From Massilia agilis (GTDB lineage Bacteria; Pseudomonadota; Gammaproteobacteria; Burkholderiales; Burkholderiaceae_D), in contig NZ_JANUHB010000001.1 in assembly GCF_024756255.1 (NCBI RefSeq), forward strand, positions 310,001-374,000: DNA of 64,000 nucleotides, given 5' to 3'. The translations under genes were made by a program, and so were the position numbers. The notes beneath the pieces were generated by a model, which saw nothing but the letters and a program-made list of their open reading frames with translations, had not been told where the DNA came from and ran no database searches. Below, in pieces: positions 28,704 through 38,190 of this stretch (positions within the stretch are counted from its first letter, which is position 1; every line of letters starts with the position of its first letter).

Positions 28704-29786
28704 CTACACGGCGTGCATCAGATAGCAAACGTCGTTGCGGTCGCCAGCCTGCGGACCAGACACCATGAACGCATCCCAGCCAAGGCGCCCGAGGCTGCCA
28801 TCAGCCAGCGACACGGGCCGAACATCTGCAGCGCGCAACACAAGTTCGATCTCGTATTCGAGCGAGACGCCGGTGAACAACGCGAGCAGGCTACGCAGCG
28901 CGCGCGCGGCCTGCCCGCCGGGAAGAAACGCGCTGAAGCCGGCGGCGTCGAGCGGGCCGATCACCAGGCGCAGACGTAAGTGGCGCTGCCAGACGCGGGC
29001 GCCCGCCATCGCGCCCGCGCCGAGCACCGCATCCATGCTGCCGAGCACGGTCTGCTGCGCCAGTGGCACCTCGTACCAGCTGCCGATGAACTGCTCGGCC
29101 TGCACCGGCTTGCCAAAGTACTCGGACAGCACGCGAGCCAATTGCAATGCCGACGTGGGCCGGTGCCGGATGGCCGCGGCAAAGTAGGCGAGTGTTTCGT
29201 CGCGCACCGTGCCATCCTCCGGCCCGGCAAGGCGCTTGCGCAGCGCCTCATGGCCCAGCCCGGCCAGCGCAAGCAGCAAAGGCAGGAACTCGTCCTTGCC
29301 GGTCAGCTGGTACTTGAACGGGAGCCGGTACTTGCGCCACGCCTCGTAAAACATCGCCAGCGAGCGGTTCGAAAACACATCCAGGAAGACGCGGGGCCCC
29401 TCTTCGCGCTGGACCACCTCGTGCTCGGCGATGCGCTCGGTGTAATGGACCGGCAAGGCACCATTCCCACTCAACAATCCCATGAAGGCAGGCGTGATGC
29501 GCACGTACCGCAGCGTGCGCGCCCGCACGGCCGCGTCCAGCGAGCCGGGATCGCGCCCCAGGCCGCGCGGTTCGGTCTCGATCGCCTCGAGCTGGCTGGC
29601 GGGAAAATTGAGGGAGGTTGAGTTCTTGAAGCGCAAGAAGCGCGGCACCAGGTCACGGTCGGGCAAGCCGCGGCGCCGCAGCCATAACTCAAGCAGCCGC
29701 ACCGCCTGGAAATAGTCGAAGCGGTACGGCTCGGTGAACAGCCGTTCGATTACAGCAGGTTCAAATCGCCGCTGCGTGGCGCACAT
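28704..29786 (-). CDS. tssG: Type VI secretion system baseplate subunit TssG
   Basis: This is a 360-residue baseplate wedge protein that forms a TssF2-TssG complex. Family signs are FEPAVIERLFTEPYRFDYFQAVRLLE at the N-terminus, RFLRFKNSTSLNFPASQL, and the middle LPFKYQLTGKDEFLPLLLALAGLGHEALR. The start at MCATQRR (29786) lies inside tssF, a 37-bp overlap that implies coupled translation. It is the last gene of tssE-tssF-tssG and is convergent with the flavoprotein gene. Confidence 0.92.
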   Translation of the reverse strand: MCATQRRFEPAVIERLFTEPYRFDYFQAVRLLELWLRRRGLPDRDLVPRFLRFKNSTSLNFPASQLEAIETEPRGLGRDPGSLDAAVRARTLRYVRITPAFMGLLSGNGALPVHYTERIAEHEVVQREEGPRVFLDVFSNRSLAMFYEAWRKYRLPFKYQLTGKDEFLPLLLALAGLGHEALRKRLAGPEDGTVRDETLAYFAAAIRHRPTSALQLARVLSEYFGKPVQAEQFIGSWYEVPLAQQTVLGSMDAVLGAGAMAGARVWQRHLRLRLVIGPLDAAGFSAFLPGGQAARALRSLLALFTGVSLEYEIELVLRAADVRPVSLADGSLGRLGWDAFMVSGPQAGDRNDVCYLMHAV

Positions 29787-31585
29787 TTCAATAATTCTTC
29801 CCCGCTTTTGGCGGACAGGAGGACCAGTTGGGTAAAACTGTTGGCGTGCACATACAGCGCCAGGAAGCGCTCGATCACATGGGCAAACGCGTAGATGCCG
29901 CTGCCGACAAACGCCTCCTCCTCGATCGTCATGCGCACTTGCACGCCGCGCACCAGGCAGGCGAACGGGTTTCCGGGCAGCCAGGCCGTTGCTGGCTGTT
30001 GCGACACGGCCACGATGCCGCCGATCTGGCGCTGCGACCACGGCGAGCCGGTCAGGTCGTACATCGACAGCATCTCGCGCAAGGCGTCCGCCCCGCCGTC
30101 GCTGAGCGACAGGTGGTTCAGCGCCAGGTGCGAAATCAGGCGCCAGTGCGCGCCGCGGCCGCGCTCGAAGCGGCAGGAAGGGGTGGGCTTGCGCAGGAAG
30201 TTGATACGCTTGAGGCCAAATCCCTCGAGGAACAGGTCGCCCCCAGGCTGGCCGTACGCGAGCGCTGTCGGCAGGTCGCGATTGGTGCAGGTGAGCTCGA
30301 CGTTGAGCGTGTGCGTTTCCACTTCGGCAGGGTCGAAGTCGATATCGACGATCGAGATCTGTGTTTCGTGGCCCGGACTCTTCTCGGCCATCACATCGTC
30401 GCGCCGCATCGCCCAGTAATGGCCATGTTGTTCCGGCGTTTGTCCGTGCTTGAGCGAATAAAACGGCGAGAACGCCACCACCGTTTCGCCTTGCAGCGTC
30501 TGGCGCACCAGGTTCACGGAATCGATCGAATAGACCTCGAAGGCAAAGGCGCGGCGTGCATCGCCCAGCACCGGATAGCTCGCGGTGGCGTGGGTCAGCC
30601 GGATAGGCTCGCCACACCGCTGGAACAGGTTCACGACAGGCGTACAGTACAGCAGGAGGTTGTTGCTCGAGAGTGAACCCAAGATGCGGGCGGTATTCGA
30701 ATCGGCGCGCATGCCGGCGAGCGCCAGGTGCAGGGTCATCCTGCGAGTGCCAGGTGGCATCGTCGCGGTGAGCGCGGCCAGGTCGATGTCGAAAAAATTG
30801 AACTTTTCCGGAAAGCAGAAATACTCGGCCAGCAGCCGATACGCGGCGTGCGAACGCGCGGGAAAGTCGATCAGTGACTCATTGTCGTCAAAGCCCGCGC
30901 TGCGCACCGGAATCGCGGGCAATTGGACCCAGCGTCCGCAACCGTCGGCCTCGGCGTAAGCCGCCAGGGTACGCATGAAGAGCGCGTCACGCAGCGCAGC
31001 GCAGAACGAAGGCTCGCCGTCGATGAACACCCGAAGCTGCGACATGCCCAGTTGTGACAGGGCGAGCTGTTCAGTGCAGGCGATGGTCAGGCTCACGCTC
31101 GAAGTTGCCCCGGCCGGCGCCTGGATCGCTTCGGGCGTGTCGATGATCGGCGCGAATGATGCATCAGTGAGTGCGAGCGGCGCCACCGTAACCGGATACA
31201 CGGTGCGGAAGATGCAGGCGGTGCCACGTACTGCCAGCGTATTCAGTTGTGTGCCGCGTGGAATGACGCCAGCCGCCGCCTGTTTGCTGGCCGGATCGCG
31301 CTCCATGCGCGCGATCGAGCACGAGGGGAACGGCCGCAGGTAGTGCGGATAGAGCACCTCGAACAGCGCTTCGGTGAATTCGGGGTAATCGTCGTCGAGC
31401 CGCTTCGCGATGCGCGCGTTGAGCAGCCCGAACGACTCGATCATGCGTTCGATATGCGGGTCTTCGCAGACCTCGCCACTGATCAGGAGGCGCCCCGCGA
31501 TCTTGGGATAGCGCTCCGCAAACTCGCGCAGATCGTGGCGCAGGTAGCCCAGTTCCCGCTCGTAATACGGTAGGAGTTGCTCCAC
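29750..31585 (-). CDS. tssF: Type VI secretion system baseplate subunit TssF
   Basis: This is a 611-residue baseplate wedge protein. The N-terminus VEQLLPYYERELGYLRHDLREFAERYPKIAGRL is the TssF signature, and the C-terminal region contains the typical LPGNPFACLVRGVQVRMTIEEEAFVGSGIYAFAHVIERFLALYVHANSFTQLVL. The start is GTG at 31583-31585, preceded by GAGGGAGCC. The frame is open far upstream but overlaps tssE with unrelated sequence. It lies 2 bp after the tssE stop. Confidence 0.94.
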   Translation of the reverse strand: MEQLLPYYERELGYLRHDLREFAERYPKIAGRLLISGEVCEDPHIERMIESFGLLNARIAKRLDDDYPEFTEALFEVLYPHYLRPFPSCSIARMERDPASKQAAAGVIPRGTQLNTLAVRGTACIFRTVYPVTVAPLALTDASFAPIIDTPEAIQAPAGATSSVSLTIACTEQLALSQLGMSQLRVFIDGEPSFCAALRDALFMRTLAAYAEADGCGRWVQLPAIPVRSAGFDDNESLIDFPARSHAAYRLLAEYFCFPEKFNFFDIDLAALTATMPPGTRRMTLHLALAGMRADSNTARILGSLSSNNLLLYCTPVVNLFQRCGEPIRLTHATASYPVLGDARRAFAFEVYSIDSVNLVRQTLQGETVVAFSPFYSLKHGQTPEQHGHYWAMRRDDVMAEKSPGHETQISIVDIDFDPAEVETHTLNVELTCTNRDLPTALAYGQPGGDLFLEGFGLKRINFLRKPTPSCRFERGRGAHWRLISHLALNHLSLSDGGADALREMLSMYDLTGSPWSQRQIGGIVAVSQQPATAWLPGNPFACLVRGVQVRMTIEEEAFVGSGIYAFAHVIERFLALYVHANSFTQLVLLSAKSGEELLKCAPRSGDLNLL

Positions 31586-31587
31586 GC

Positions 31588-32079
31588 TCAGGCTCCCTCT
31601 GCCGCCGCCCGGGCCGCCCTGGTGATGCTGTAATGCAAGGTGGACGGGTGCAGCACGGCGTCGAACTGGACCGGCTCTTCCGAGGCCCTGGCCACCAGCA
31701 TGGCGGAGATGGAAAAGGTGAGCCGGTTCACCGACTCCTCGCGCACTTCGAGCAAGGCGCGGACCTTGCGCAGCCGCGGCTCGTGCCGCGTGATGGCCTG
31801 CTCGATGCAGCTGCAGATGTAGGCGCGGTCGGCCGGACTGGACAGGGAGCGGGCCGCGAAATCCGTCAGCCCGTAGGTGATGATCGAATCGCTGCACTCC
31901 GGGTAGCCGTTGAGCAGATCTTCCGGCAGTGCCGAGCGCGTGTTCAGCAGCGCCTCGAGGTCGCGCGCGACAGCTTCCTTCAGGTCTTCGACCGACAGGC
32001 GCGACACGCTGCCCCCGCCGGCACCACGGACCGGCACGCCCAGCAGGCGGTCGAACAATCCAGGCGTGTACCCCTTCAT
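31588..32079 (-). CDS. tssE: Type VI secretion system baseplate subunit TssE (gp25-like)
   Basis: This is a 163-residue homologue of phage T4 gp25, which nucleates sheath polymerisation. It has MKGYTPGLFDRLLG at the start, the typical SVEDLKEAVARDLEALLNTR (gp25 LEALLNT core) and ILEPRL-like HEPRLRKVRALLEV. The start at 32079 follows GAGAGGTGCC. It is first in the minus-strand tssEFG operon and divergent from tssK, with a 203-bp shared promoter region. Confidence 0.93.
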   Translation of the reverse strand: MKGYTPGLFDRLLGVPVRGAGGGSVSRLSVEDLKEAVARDLEALLNTRSALPEDLLNGYPECSDSIITYGLTDFAARSLSSPADRAYICSCIEQAITRHEPRLRKVRALLEVREESVNRLTFSISAMLVARASEEPVQFDAVLHPSTLHYSITRAARAAAEGA

Positions 32080-32282
32080 TGGCACCTCTCCTCGCTGACA
32101 CAAGCTCGCATCTTTGCACAGCCTTACGCAAAAAAACAGGCAGTGCGGCCGGGGTGCACACTCACTTTGACCGACCGCAACAATGGCCATTGTTGGTGTG
32201 CAAAAGGCACGGCGGAAACGTTATGGTTCGAATCTGACGCTCAATCAACAAATAGAAAAAACAAGACAGGAGGGCCGGCAAA

Positions 32283-33623
32283 ATGACCTGCAAAGTACTC
32301 TGGGGCGAGGGCCTGTTGTTGCGGCCCCAGCACTTCCAGCGCCAGGACCAGTATCACGAGCACCGGCTGCACAAGAGCATCAGCACGATCAATCCGTATG
32401 CTTGGGGCGTCGAGCAGTTGAAGGTGGACCGCGATGCGCTCGCCAGCAACGTGCTCCGAGTGCTCCAGCTGTCGTTGCGCTTCCAGGACGGCGAGCTGGT
32501 CGAAGCACCCGAGGCGGACGACCTGCCCGAGTCGGTGGACCTCGCACTGCTGCCGCCGCAACATCAAACTGTCACCTTCTACGCCGCCCTGCCCGGCCTG
32601 AAACCGTTCAGCGGAAATTTCGCCCAGCCGGGGCAACCATCGAACGCAATGCGCTTTGTGCAGGCAAGCGAGGAAACGCCGGACTTGTACACGCAAGCTG
32701 CATCCATTCACCTGGCTTACCTCAAACGTGCCATACGGCTGGTATCCGAATTCGAACCGCGCGATTCCTACACTTGCTTTCCGTTGCTCCGGCTGCGGCG
32801 TGCGGCGTCCGGCGGGTTTGAGCTCGACGGCGCCTTCGTGCCACCTTGCGTGTCCATTGGTGCGGCCCAACCGCTGTTCCTGCAGCTGCGCCGCCTGCTC
32901 GACGCGCTGCAGGCCAAGGTCAGCGCGCTGTACGGGCACCAGCGCGAGCCCAGCCGCAACGTCATCGAATTCCGTTCGGGCGACATGTCCTCGTTCTGGC
33001 TGCTGCATACGGCCAGCGCCGCCTGTGCCCGGCTGAGGCATTACGTCAACCAGCCGGCGATGCATCCGGAGCGGCTGTTTGAGCAGCTGCTTGGCATTGC
33101 CGGGGAGCTGATGACGTTCTCGAAGAGCTGGCAACTATCCGATCTGCCGGCCTACCAGCATGCTGATCCTGGCGCATCGTTCACCAAGCTGCACCTGATC
33201 ATCCGCGAACTGCTGGACACGGTGATCTCGTCCAAATACTTCGCGATCGTGCTGGCCGAGACGCGGCCGTCCTACCACCTGGGCAAGCTCGATTCCGGAA
33301 AGATCGACGAAAAGACAGCGTTCTACATCGCCGTGTCGGCCGACATGCCGGCACTGGAACTGGTGGAAGCAGTGCCGCGCCGGTTCAAGGTCGGCGCACC
33401 GGACGACGTCGAAAAGTGCGTGCTCTCCGCCCTGCCCGGCGTGCGCCTGCAATATGCGCCGCAGTTGCCCGCCGCAGTACCCGTTCGGCCAGACACCAGC
33501 TACTTCCTGCTCGACACCAAAGGCCAGATGTACGAGCGCATGCTGCAGGCGCAGTCGATCTCGATCTATGTGCCGTCCGGGATCAAGGAACTGAAGCTGG
33601 AACTGCTGGCTGTTCTTTCTTGA
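32283..33623 (+). CDS. tssK: Type VI secretion system baseplate subunit TssK
   Basis: This is a 446-residue baseplate adaptor that links TssFG wedges to the TssJLM membrane complex. Signature stretches are KVLWGEGLLLRPQHFQRQDQYHE at the N-terminus, LRLRRAASGGFELDGAFVPPCVSI, and the C-terminal FLLDTKGQMYERMLQAQSISIYVP with FPGLKLELLAVL-like IKELKLELLAVL. AGGAGGGCCGGCAAA precedes the start. It heads the plus-strand set tssK-vgrG-lipase-immunity-PAAR. Confidence 0.94.
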   Translation: MTCKVLWGEGLLLRPQHFQRQDQYHEHRLHKSISTINPYAWGVEQLKVDRDALASNVLRVLQLSLRFQDGELVEAPEADDLPESVDLALLPPQHQTVTFYAALPGLKPFSGNFAQPGQPSNAMRFVQASEETPDLYTQAASIHLAYLKRAIRLVSEFEPRDSYTCFPLLRLRRAASGGFELDGAFVPPCVSIGAAQPLFLQLRRLLDALQAKVSALYGHQREPSRNVIEFRSGDMSSFWLLHTASAACARLRHYVNQPAMHPERLFEQLLGIAGELMTFSKSWQLSDLPAYQHADPGASFTKLHLIIRELLDTVISSKYFAIVLAETRPSYHLGKLDSGKIDEKTAFYIAVSADMPALELVEAVPRRFKVGAPDDVEKCVLSALPGVRLQYAPQLPAAVPVRPDTSYFLLDTKGQMYERMLQAQSISIYVPSGIKELKLELLAVLS

Positions 33624-33641
33624 TCTGCCGGGGGAATTCGG

Positions 33642-36392
33642 ATGGACCTGAGAGCCCTGAACGAGGTGTACGGGATTTTTACCGAAGCGAATCGGCCAAT
33701 TCGTTTGCGCATGTCGCAAGAGCGGCAAGTGCTCGACGACGTCTTGCTGGTGAAACGCGTGACCGGGAACGAAAAGCTGTGCGGCGGACTGGAATACCGG
33801 CTCCTGTGCGTGTCGCCGCGCGCCGATCTCCCGCTGAAGGACTTCATCGCACTACCCGTTGAACTCCAGTTTGTGACGGATCGCGGCGAACTACGCGCGG
33901 TCTGTGGCATTGTGGCGCAGGCCGCAGCCGGCCAAAGCGATGGGGGCTTGGCGACCTACGAACTGGTGGTACGCGATGCGCTGGCGCTGATGGAACTGCG
34001 CACCAATACCCGCGTCTTCCGCAATCAAAATGAACTCGACATTACCGAGGTCATTCTGAACGAGTGGCGCAAAAAAAATCCTGTGCTGGCCAGATCCTTC
34101 GAGGTGGATTGGTCTTTGATCGCTGGCACGTATCCAGCGCGCGGCTTTACGCTGCAGCACAACGAGTCCGATGCTGCCTTTCTCTGCCGTTTGTGGAAAC
34201 GGCGGGGCATCGCCTGGTTCATCCGGCCCGGGCAAGCCAGCCAATTGCAAAGCAAGGACATACCCGGGCATGCCCTGGTGCTTTTCGACGACGCCTCAAG
34301 ATTGCAGCGAAATGCGGCCGGCACCGTGCGCTATCACCGCGACGACGGCACCGAGCAACGAGACACCATCACCAAGTGGAGTCCTGTACGTACACTGAAA
34401 CCCGGCTGCGTCAACCGCCAAAGCTGGGATTACATGCATGCCCGGCCCATGACAAGCCAGGCGTCCTCTCTTGTTGACCAGGGAATCACGGGCAACCAGT
34501 TCGCATTCAGTCTGGATGACTATCTGGTGGACGTACCCCACGCCGGCGACAACGGGGACGATTACCGGAAACTCGGCGAATTGCGCATGCAGCGTCACGA
34601 GTACGAATCCAAGTGCTTTTACGGTGAAGGCAGCGTGCGCGCGTTGTGCGTGGGACAGTGGGTTGCCCTCTCCGGGCACCACGAGATCGACACCCATCCC
34701 GAGGACGAGCGCCAGTTCGTCGTCACACGGCTCGAGGTAGATGCGGAAAACAACCTGCCCAAAACCGTTGATGACAAGATCAAGCGGCTGTTTGCGCTGA
34801 ACAGGTGGGATGACAAGCAGTCCGGTAACGCGCTGCAGCAGGCAAGCGAAGAACGCGGCATGCGCTATACCAATCGCTTTGCGTGCGTTCGCCGCGGCAT
34901 CCCGATCGTTCCTGCATTCGATCCCCGTGTTGACTTGCCCCGCCCGCAGCTGCAAAGCGCGATCGTGGTCGGACCGGCTGGCGAAGAAGTACATTGCGAC
35001 GAATATGGCCGCATCAAGGTGCGCTTTCTGGGCACCCGGCCAGAAGATCACAGCCACGCACAGGGAGCGGGCGCCAGCGACAGCGACCGCGACTCCGCCT
35101 GGGTGCGTGTCGCCAGCAACTGGGCCAGCAGTCAGTGGGGTGCGATTACCCTGCCCCGCGTAGGCGACGAAGTCATTGTCGATTTCCTGGGCGGCGATCC
35201 GGACAAGCCAATCATCGTGGCAGGGGTCTATGGCGGCGCCGCTCGCCCGCCTTCGTTCAGCCACATCGGAACACTGCCTGGAAACAAGTACCTCGCCGGC
35301 ATCAAGAGCAAGGAAATACAAGGTACGCGCTACAACCAGCTTCGACTGGACGACACGCCCGGGCAGATCAACGCGCAGCTGTCTTCGGAGCACGGCCATA
35401 GCGAACTGAATCTTGGCTGGCTCACCCACCCGCGGCGCGACGGCCAGGGCGATCCACGCGGCGAAGGTGCCGAGCTGCGCAGCGACCAGGCTGTTGTGGT
35501 TCGGGGCGCGCAAGGCGTTCTGATCAGTGCTGCGGCTCGGCAAGCCGCCAGCGGCAAACAACTCGATCGTGCGGAACTGATCGGGTTGGCGGAGGCCCTG
35601 CAAGGTGTGCAGCAGCAATTGGCCCAACTGGCGGCAACGCACCACGCTGATGACACCGACGATAAGGAACTCAAGCAATTGATCGGTTACCTGAAGCAGT
35701 GGGAAGCCGGCAGCAATACCGAAAGCGGCGGCACAGGTATCGGCGGCCAACCGATTGTCGCGCTGTCCGCGCCTGCCGGCGCCGCAATCGCCAGCCAGGA
35801 CAACATCGCGATCGGCGCGCAGACCCATGTCGATATGGTCAGCATTGGCAATACGCAGCTGTCGGTTGGCAGAAGACTGCTTGCGCGCGCTGGCGAAAGC
35901 ATCAGCCTGTTTGCGCACCGGCTCGGCATCAAACTGGTCGCGGCCAGCGGGAAGGTGGAGATGCAGGCGCATAGCGACGATATCGAGCTGACCTCCGCGA
36001 AAAAGATTGTGCTGACCGCCAACGACGAAATAGTGCTGCAGGCGCCGAAGGTGCGTTTCGTTGCCAAGGGCGCCCAGGTGGACATTGGCGGTGGCGCGAT
36101 CACGCAGCAAAGCAGCGGCGATCACACCATCAAGTCGGCAAAGTTTGCGCACGTTGGCCCAGGAAGCGGCAGCCCGCCGGGTGTGACGCTACCCAAGAGC
36201 GAGCTGGCTCACGATCAGCAGACCGTTCTGCGTTGGGTCGGAACGGACGAGCCCATGAAGAATCAGCGCTATCGCATCAAGACAGAGGATGGACGCACTT
36301 TCGAAGGGCGCACCGATGAAACTGGGCGAACCGAGCGCTTTAGGACGGAAATTCCTTTTGGTCACTACACAATTGAAGCACTTGACGATTGA
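33642..36392 (+). CDS. vgrG: VgrG spike protein with DUF2345 extension
   Basis: This is a 916-residue T6SS spike. The gp27-like base (about 1-400) includes YELVVRDALALMELRTNTRVFRNQ and GFTLQHNESDAAFLCRLWKRRGI. The gp5-like OB domain has EEVHCDEYGRIKVRF and DSAWVRVASNWASSQWGAITLPRVGDEV. The needle region and DUF2345 follow. Past DUF2345 lies a ~60-residue C-terminal tail (VLRWVGTDEPMKNQRYRIKT...) that probably helps hold the effector. It is 18 bp after tssK. Its stop overlaps the first possible start of the lipase gene. Confidence 0.94.
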   Translation: MDLRALNEVYGIFTEANRPIRLRMSQERQVLDDVLLVKRVTGNEKLCGGLEYRLLCVSPRADLPLKDFIALPVELQFVTDRGELRAVCGIVAQAAAGQSDGGLATYELVVRDALALMELRTNTRVFRNQNELDITEVILNEWRKKNPVLARSFEVDWSLIAGTYPARGFTLQHNESDAAFLCRLWKRRGIAWFIRPGQASQLQSKDIPGHALVLFDDASRLQRNAAGTVRYHRDDGTEQRDTITKWSPVRTLKPGCVNRQSWDYMHARPMTSQASSLVDQGITGNQFAFSLDDYLVDVPHAGDNGDDYRKLGELRMQRHEYESKCFYGEGSVRALCVGQWVALSGHHEIDTHPEDERQFVVTRLEVDAENNLPKTVDDKIKRLFALNRWDDKQSGNALQQASEERGMRYTNRFACVRRGIPIVPAFDPRVDLPRPQLQSAIVVGPAGEEVHCDEYGRIKVRFLGTRPEDHSHAQGAGASDSDRDSAWVRVASNWASSQWGAITLPRVGDEVIVDFLGGDPDKPIIVAGVYGGAARPPSFSHIGTLPGNKYLAGIKSKEIQGTRYNQLRLDDTPGQINAQLSSEHGHSELNLGWLTHPRRDGQGDPRGEGAELRSDQAVVVRGAQGVLISAAARQAASGKQLDRAELIGLAEALQGVQQQLAQLAATHHADDTDDKELKQLIGYLKQWEAGSNTESGGTGIGGQPIVALSAPAGAAIASQDNIAIGAQTHVDMVSIGNTQLSVGRRLLARAGESISLFAHRLGIKLVAASGKVEMQAHSDDIELTSAKKIVLTANDEIVLQAPKVRFVAKGAQVDIGGGAITQQSSGDHTIKSAKFAHVGPGSGSPPGVTLPKSELAHDQQTVLRWVGTDEPMKNQRYRIKTEDGRTFEGRTDETGRTERFRTEIPFGHYTIEALDD

Positions 36393-38179
36393 TACCTCCC
36401 ATTGATTTCTCGCCCAATAGAATGACGACTCGCGAATATCCCCTGCCCGCGCAACAAAACCAAGGCGCCGCACGCAAAGCCGACGGCTTCGCGACACCCC
36501 AGCAGGACAAAAGGCCGCAATGCGCCAGGTTTCTTCCTACGCGCGTCCTGCCAATCATTTTCCTGCCCGGGATCATGGGATCGAACTTGCGCATGAGCGC
36601 GCAGCGACAAGAAGAGCTCCATCAAAGCGACAATATAGCGTGGAGGCCGGACATTCTCGGGCCAACGAACATAGGCAGTGCCTCGAATGACAGTGCTTCA
36701 ACACGTCAGCTAAGGCTAGATCCGATGCAAACGACTGTGGACATTTACGATCCCACTGGTCCGTCCGATGTGAGTGGTGACGTGCGGCACTCGAACGTAA
36801 CGCTCGCCAAGGGCTTCCAATCACCTACGTTAACGGATGACCCGTCGGCATTACCAAACGGTCATACCGCGGTTCAAAAGGCTAGCGCGAGAGGCTGGGG
36901 AGAGGTCTACTTCAAAAGCTACGGCGAGTTATTACAGCATCTCGAATCGCGGTTGAATAATACATTCTCCGATGGAAAGCTGCGGCCCGAGTGGCGCGAT
37001 GTTGTCGGTGTCGATCCACACCTTTCTTGGAGGGCAGATCGCAGCCTGCCTCAACACCCGTTGACCGAGGACGACATTAGAAAGGTTGCTTCCGGCTGTT
37101 GGTTTGCAGTGTACGCCTTTGGCTACAATTGGCTCCAATCCAACGGTGACAGCGCAAAGATCGTCGCCCGTCGAATTAATCGATTGATGAACGATCTTAA
37201 CCAGTCGGGGTATGAGTGCAATCAGGTGATCGTCGTCACCCACTCTATGGGCGGCCTGGTCGGGCGCGCATTGGTTCATCCCAAGTACGGCAACTTGCAG
37301 GACAAGGTTCTGGGGATCGTTCATGGAGTGATGCCTGCTATCGGCGCTCCGGCAGCATACAGGCGCATGAGGGCCGGGTTCGAGGACTACGGAATGATGT
37401 CCGGCGTCGAAGCAAGCATCGGAGCCAAAGTCGCGGGCAATTGCGGCGACGAGGTAACAGCAGTGTTGGCCAATGCTCAAGGGGGGCTTGAATTGCTACC
37501 CACGGAATCTTACGGAAATGGTTGGCTTCGTGTCAGGCATAACGGTCGAGATCTGGATGCTTGGCCGAAACAGGGCGATCCCTACAGTGAAATCTACAAG
37601 GTGGGCGGGAAGTGGTACTCCATGTTACAGGAAAAATGGATTAACCCTGCAGGGCTACCTCCTCATCGCGGCGGCGGAACACGCGCAAGGACCCATGAAT
37701 ACCTCGATAAGGCACAAAGCTTCCACCGCGAGATCGCCCACACGTTTCACCCCAACAGTTATGCACACTATGGCGCCGATCAAGCGCGGCCGAGCTACGG
37801 GGAAGTGGTGTGGGAAATCAACGACAATTGCGCTGACCCAACTGGTTGGCGAGATTGGCCAATTCTTAGCGACACTCTGCAAGGAAAGGTCGAGCTCGTC
37901 CGGTGGGATCTATTAGGTCGTAACGTCAAGACGTTCAAACCCATAACCGATTTTGAGGTACCTGACCCGATATGTGCCACTATCCTTCCCCCGTCGGCAA
38001 TCGGCGATCAGACCGTTCCCGCCAAATCTGCCGATTACCAGCTTCAAAGTGGCTCTTTCAGGGGGATCTTTCGCCAGATCGGATATGAGCACCAGTCAAG
38101 CTACAAAAATCGTCGCGCCATCGATTCGACTCTATACAGCATCGTTCGCATTGCTCAGCAGGCCAGATGGAAATGCTGA
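36389..38179 (+). CDS. T6SS-associated lipase effector, Tle4/TplE-like alpha/beta hydrolase
   Basis: This 596-residue hydrolase has the LCAT/PGAP1-type entrance LPIIFLPGIMGSNLR, a nucleophile elbow VVTHSMGGLVGRAL (Ser286), GDQTVPAKSA (Asp540) and IGYEHQSSYKN (His568), giving a complete candidate triad. No signal peptide is present, as expected for VgrG-loaded cargo. Gene order vgrG-lipase-lipoprotein-PAAR equals that of the P. aeruginosa tle4 (tplE) locus, whose enzyme is a phospholipase. A TTG at 36389 overlaps the vgrG stop; an ATG at 36422 is the alternative start. Base composition is visibly less GC-rich than the flanks, suggesting recent acquisition. Confidence 0.85.
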   Translation: MIPPIDFSPNRMTTREYPLPAQQNQGAARKADGFATPQQDKRPQCARFLPTRVLPIIFLPGIMGSNLRMSAQRQEELHQSDNIAWRPDILGPTNIGSASNDSASTRQLRLDPMQTTVDIYDPTGPSDVSGDVRHSNVTLAKGFQSPTLTDDPSALPNGHTAVQKASARGWGEVYFKSYGELLQHLESRLNNTFSDGKLRPEWRDVVGVDPHLSWRADRSLPQHPLTEDDIRKVASGCWFAVYAFGYNWLQSNGDSAKIVARRINRLMNDLNQSGYECNQVIVVTHSMGGLVGRALVHPKYGNLQDKVLGIVHGVMPAIGAPAAYRRMRAGFEDYGMMSGVEASIGAKVAGNCGDEVTAVLANAQGGLELLPTESYGNGWLRVRHNGRDLDAWPKQGDPYSEIYKVGGKWYSMLQEKWINPAGLPPHRGGGTRARTHEYLDKAQSFHREIAHTFHPNSYAHYGADQARPSYGEVVWEINDNCADPTGWRDWPILSDTLQGKVELVRWDLLGRNVKTFKPITDFEVPDPICATILPPSAIGDQTVPAKSADYQLQSGSFRGIFRQIGYEHQSSYKNRRAIDSTLYSIVRIAQQARWKC

Positions 38180-38190
38180 AAGGAACCTTT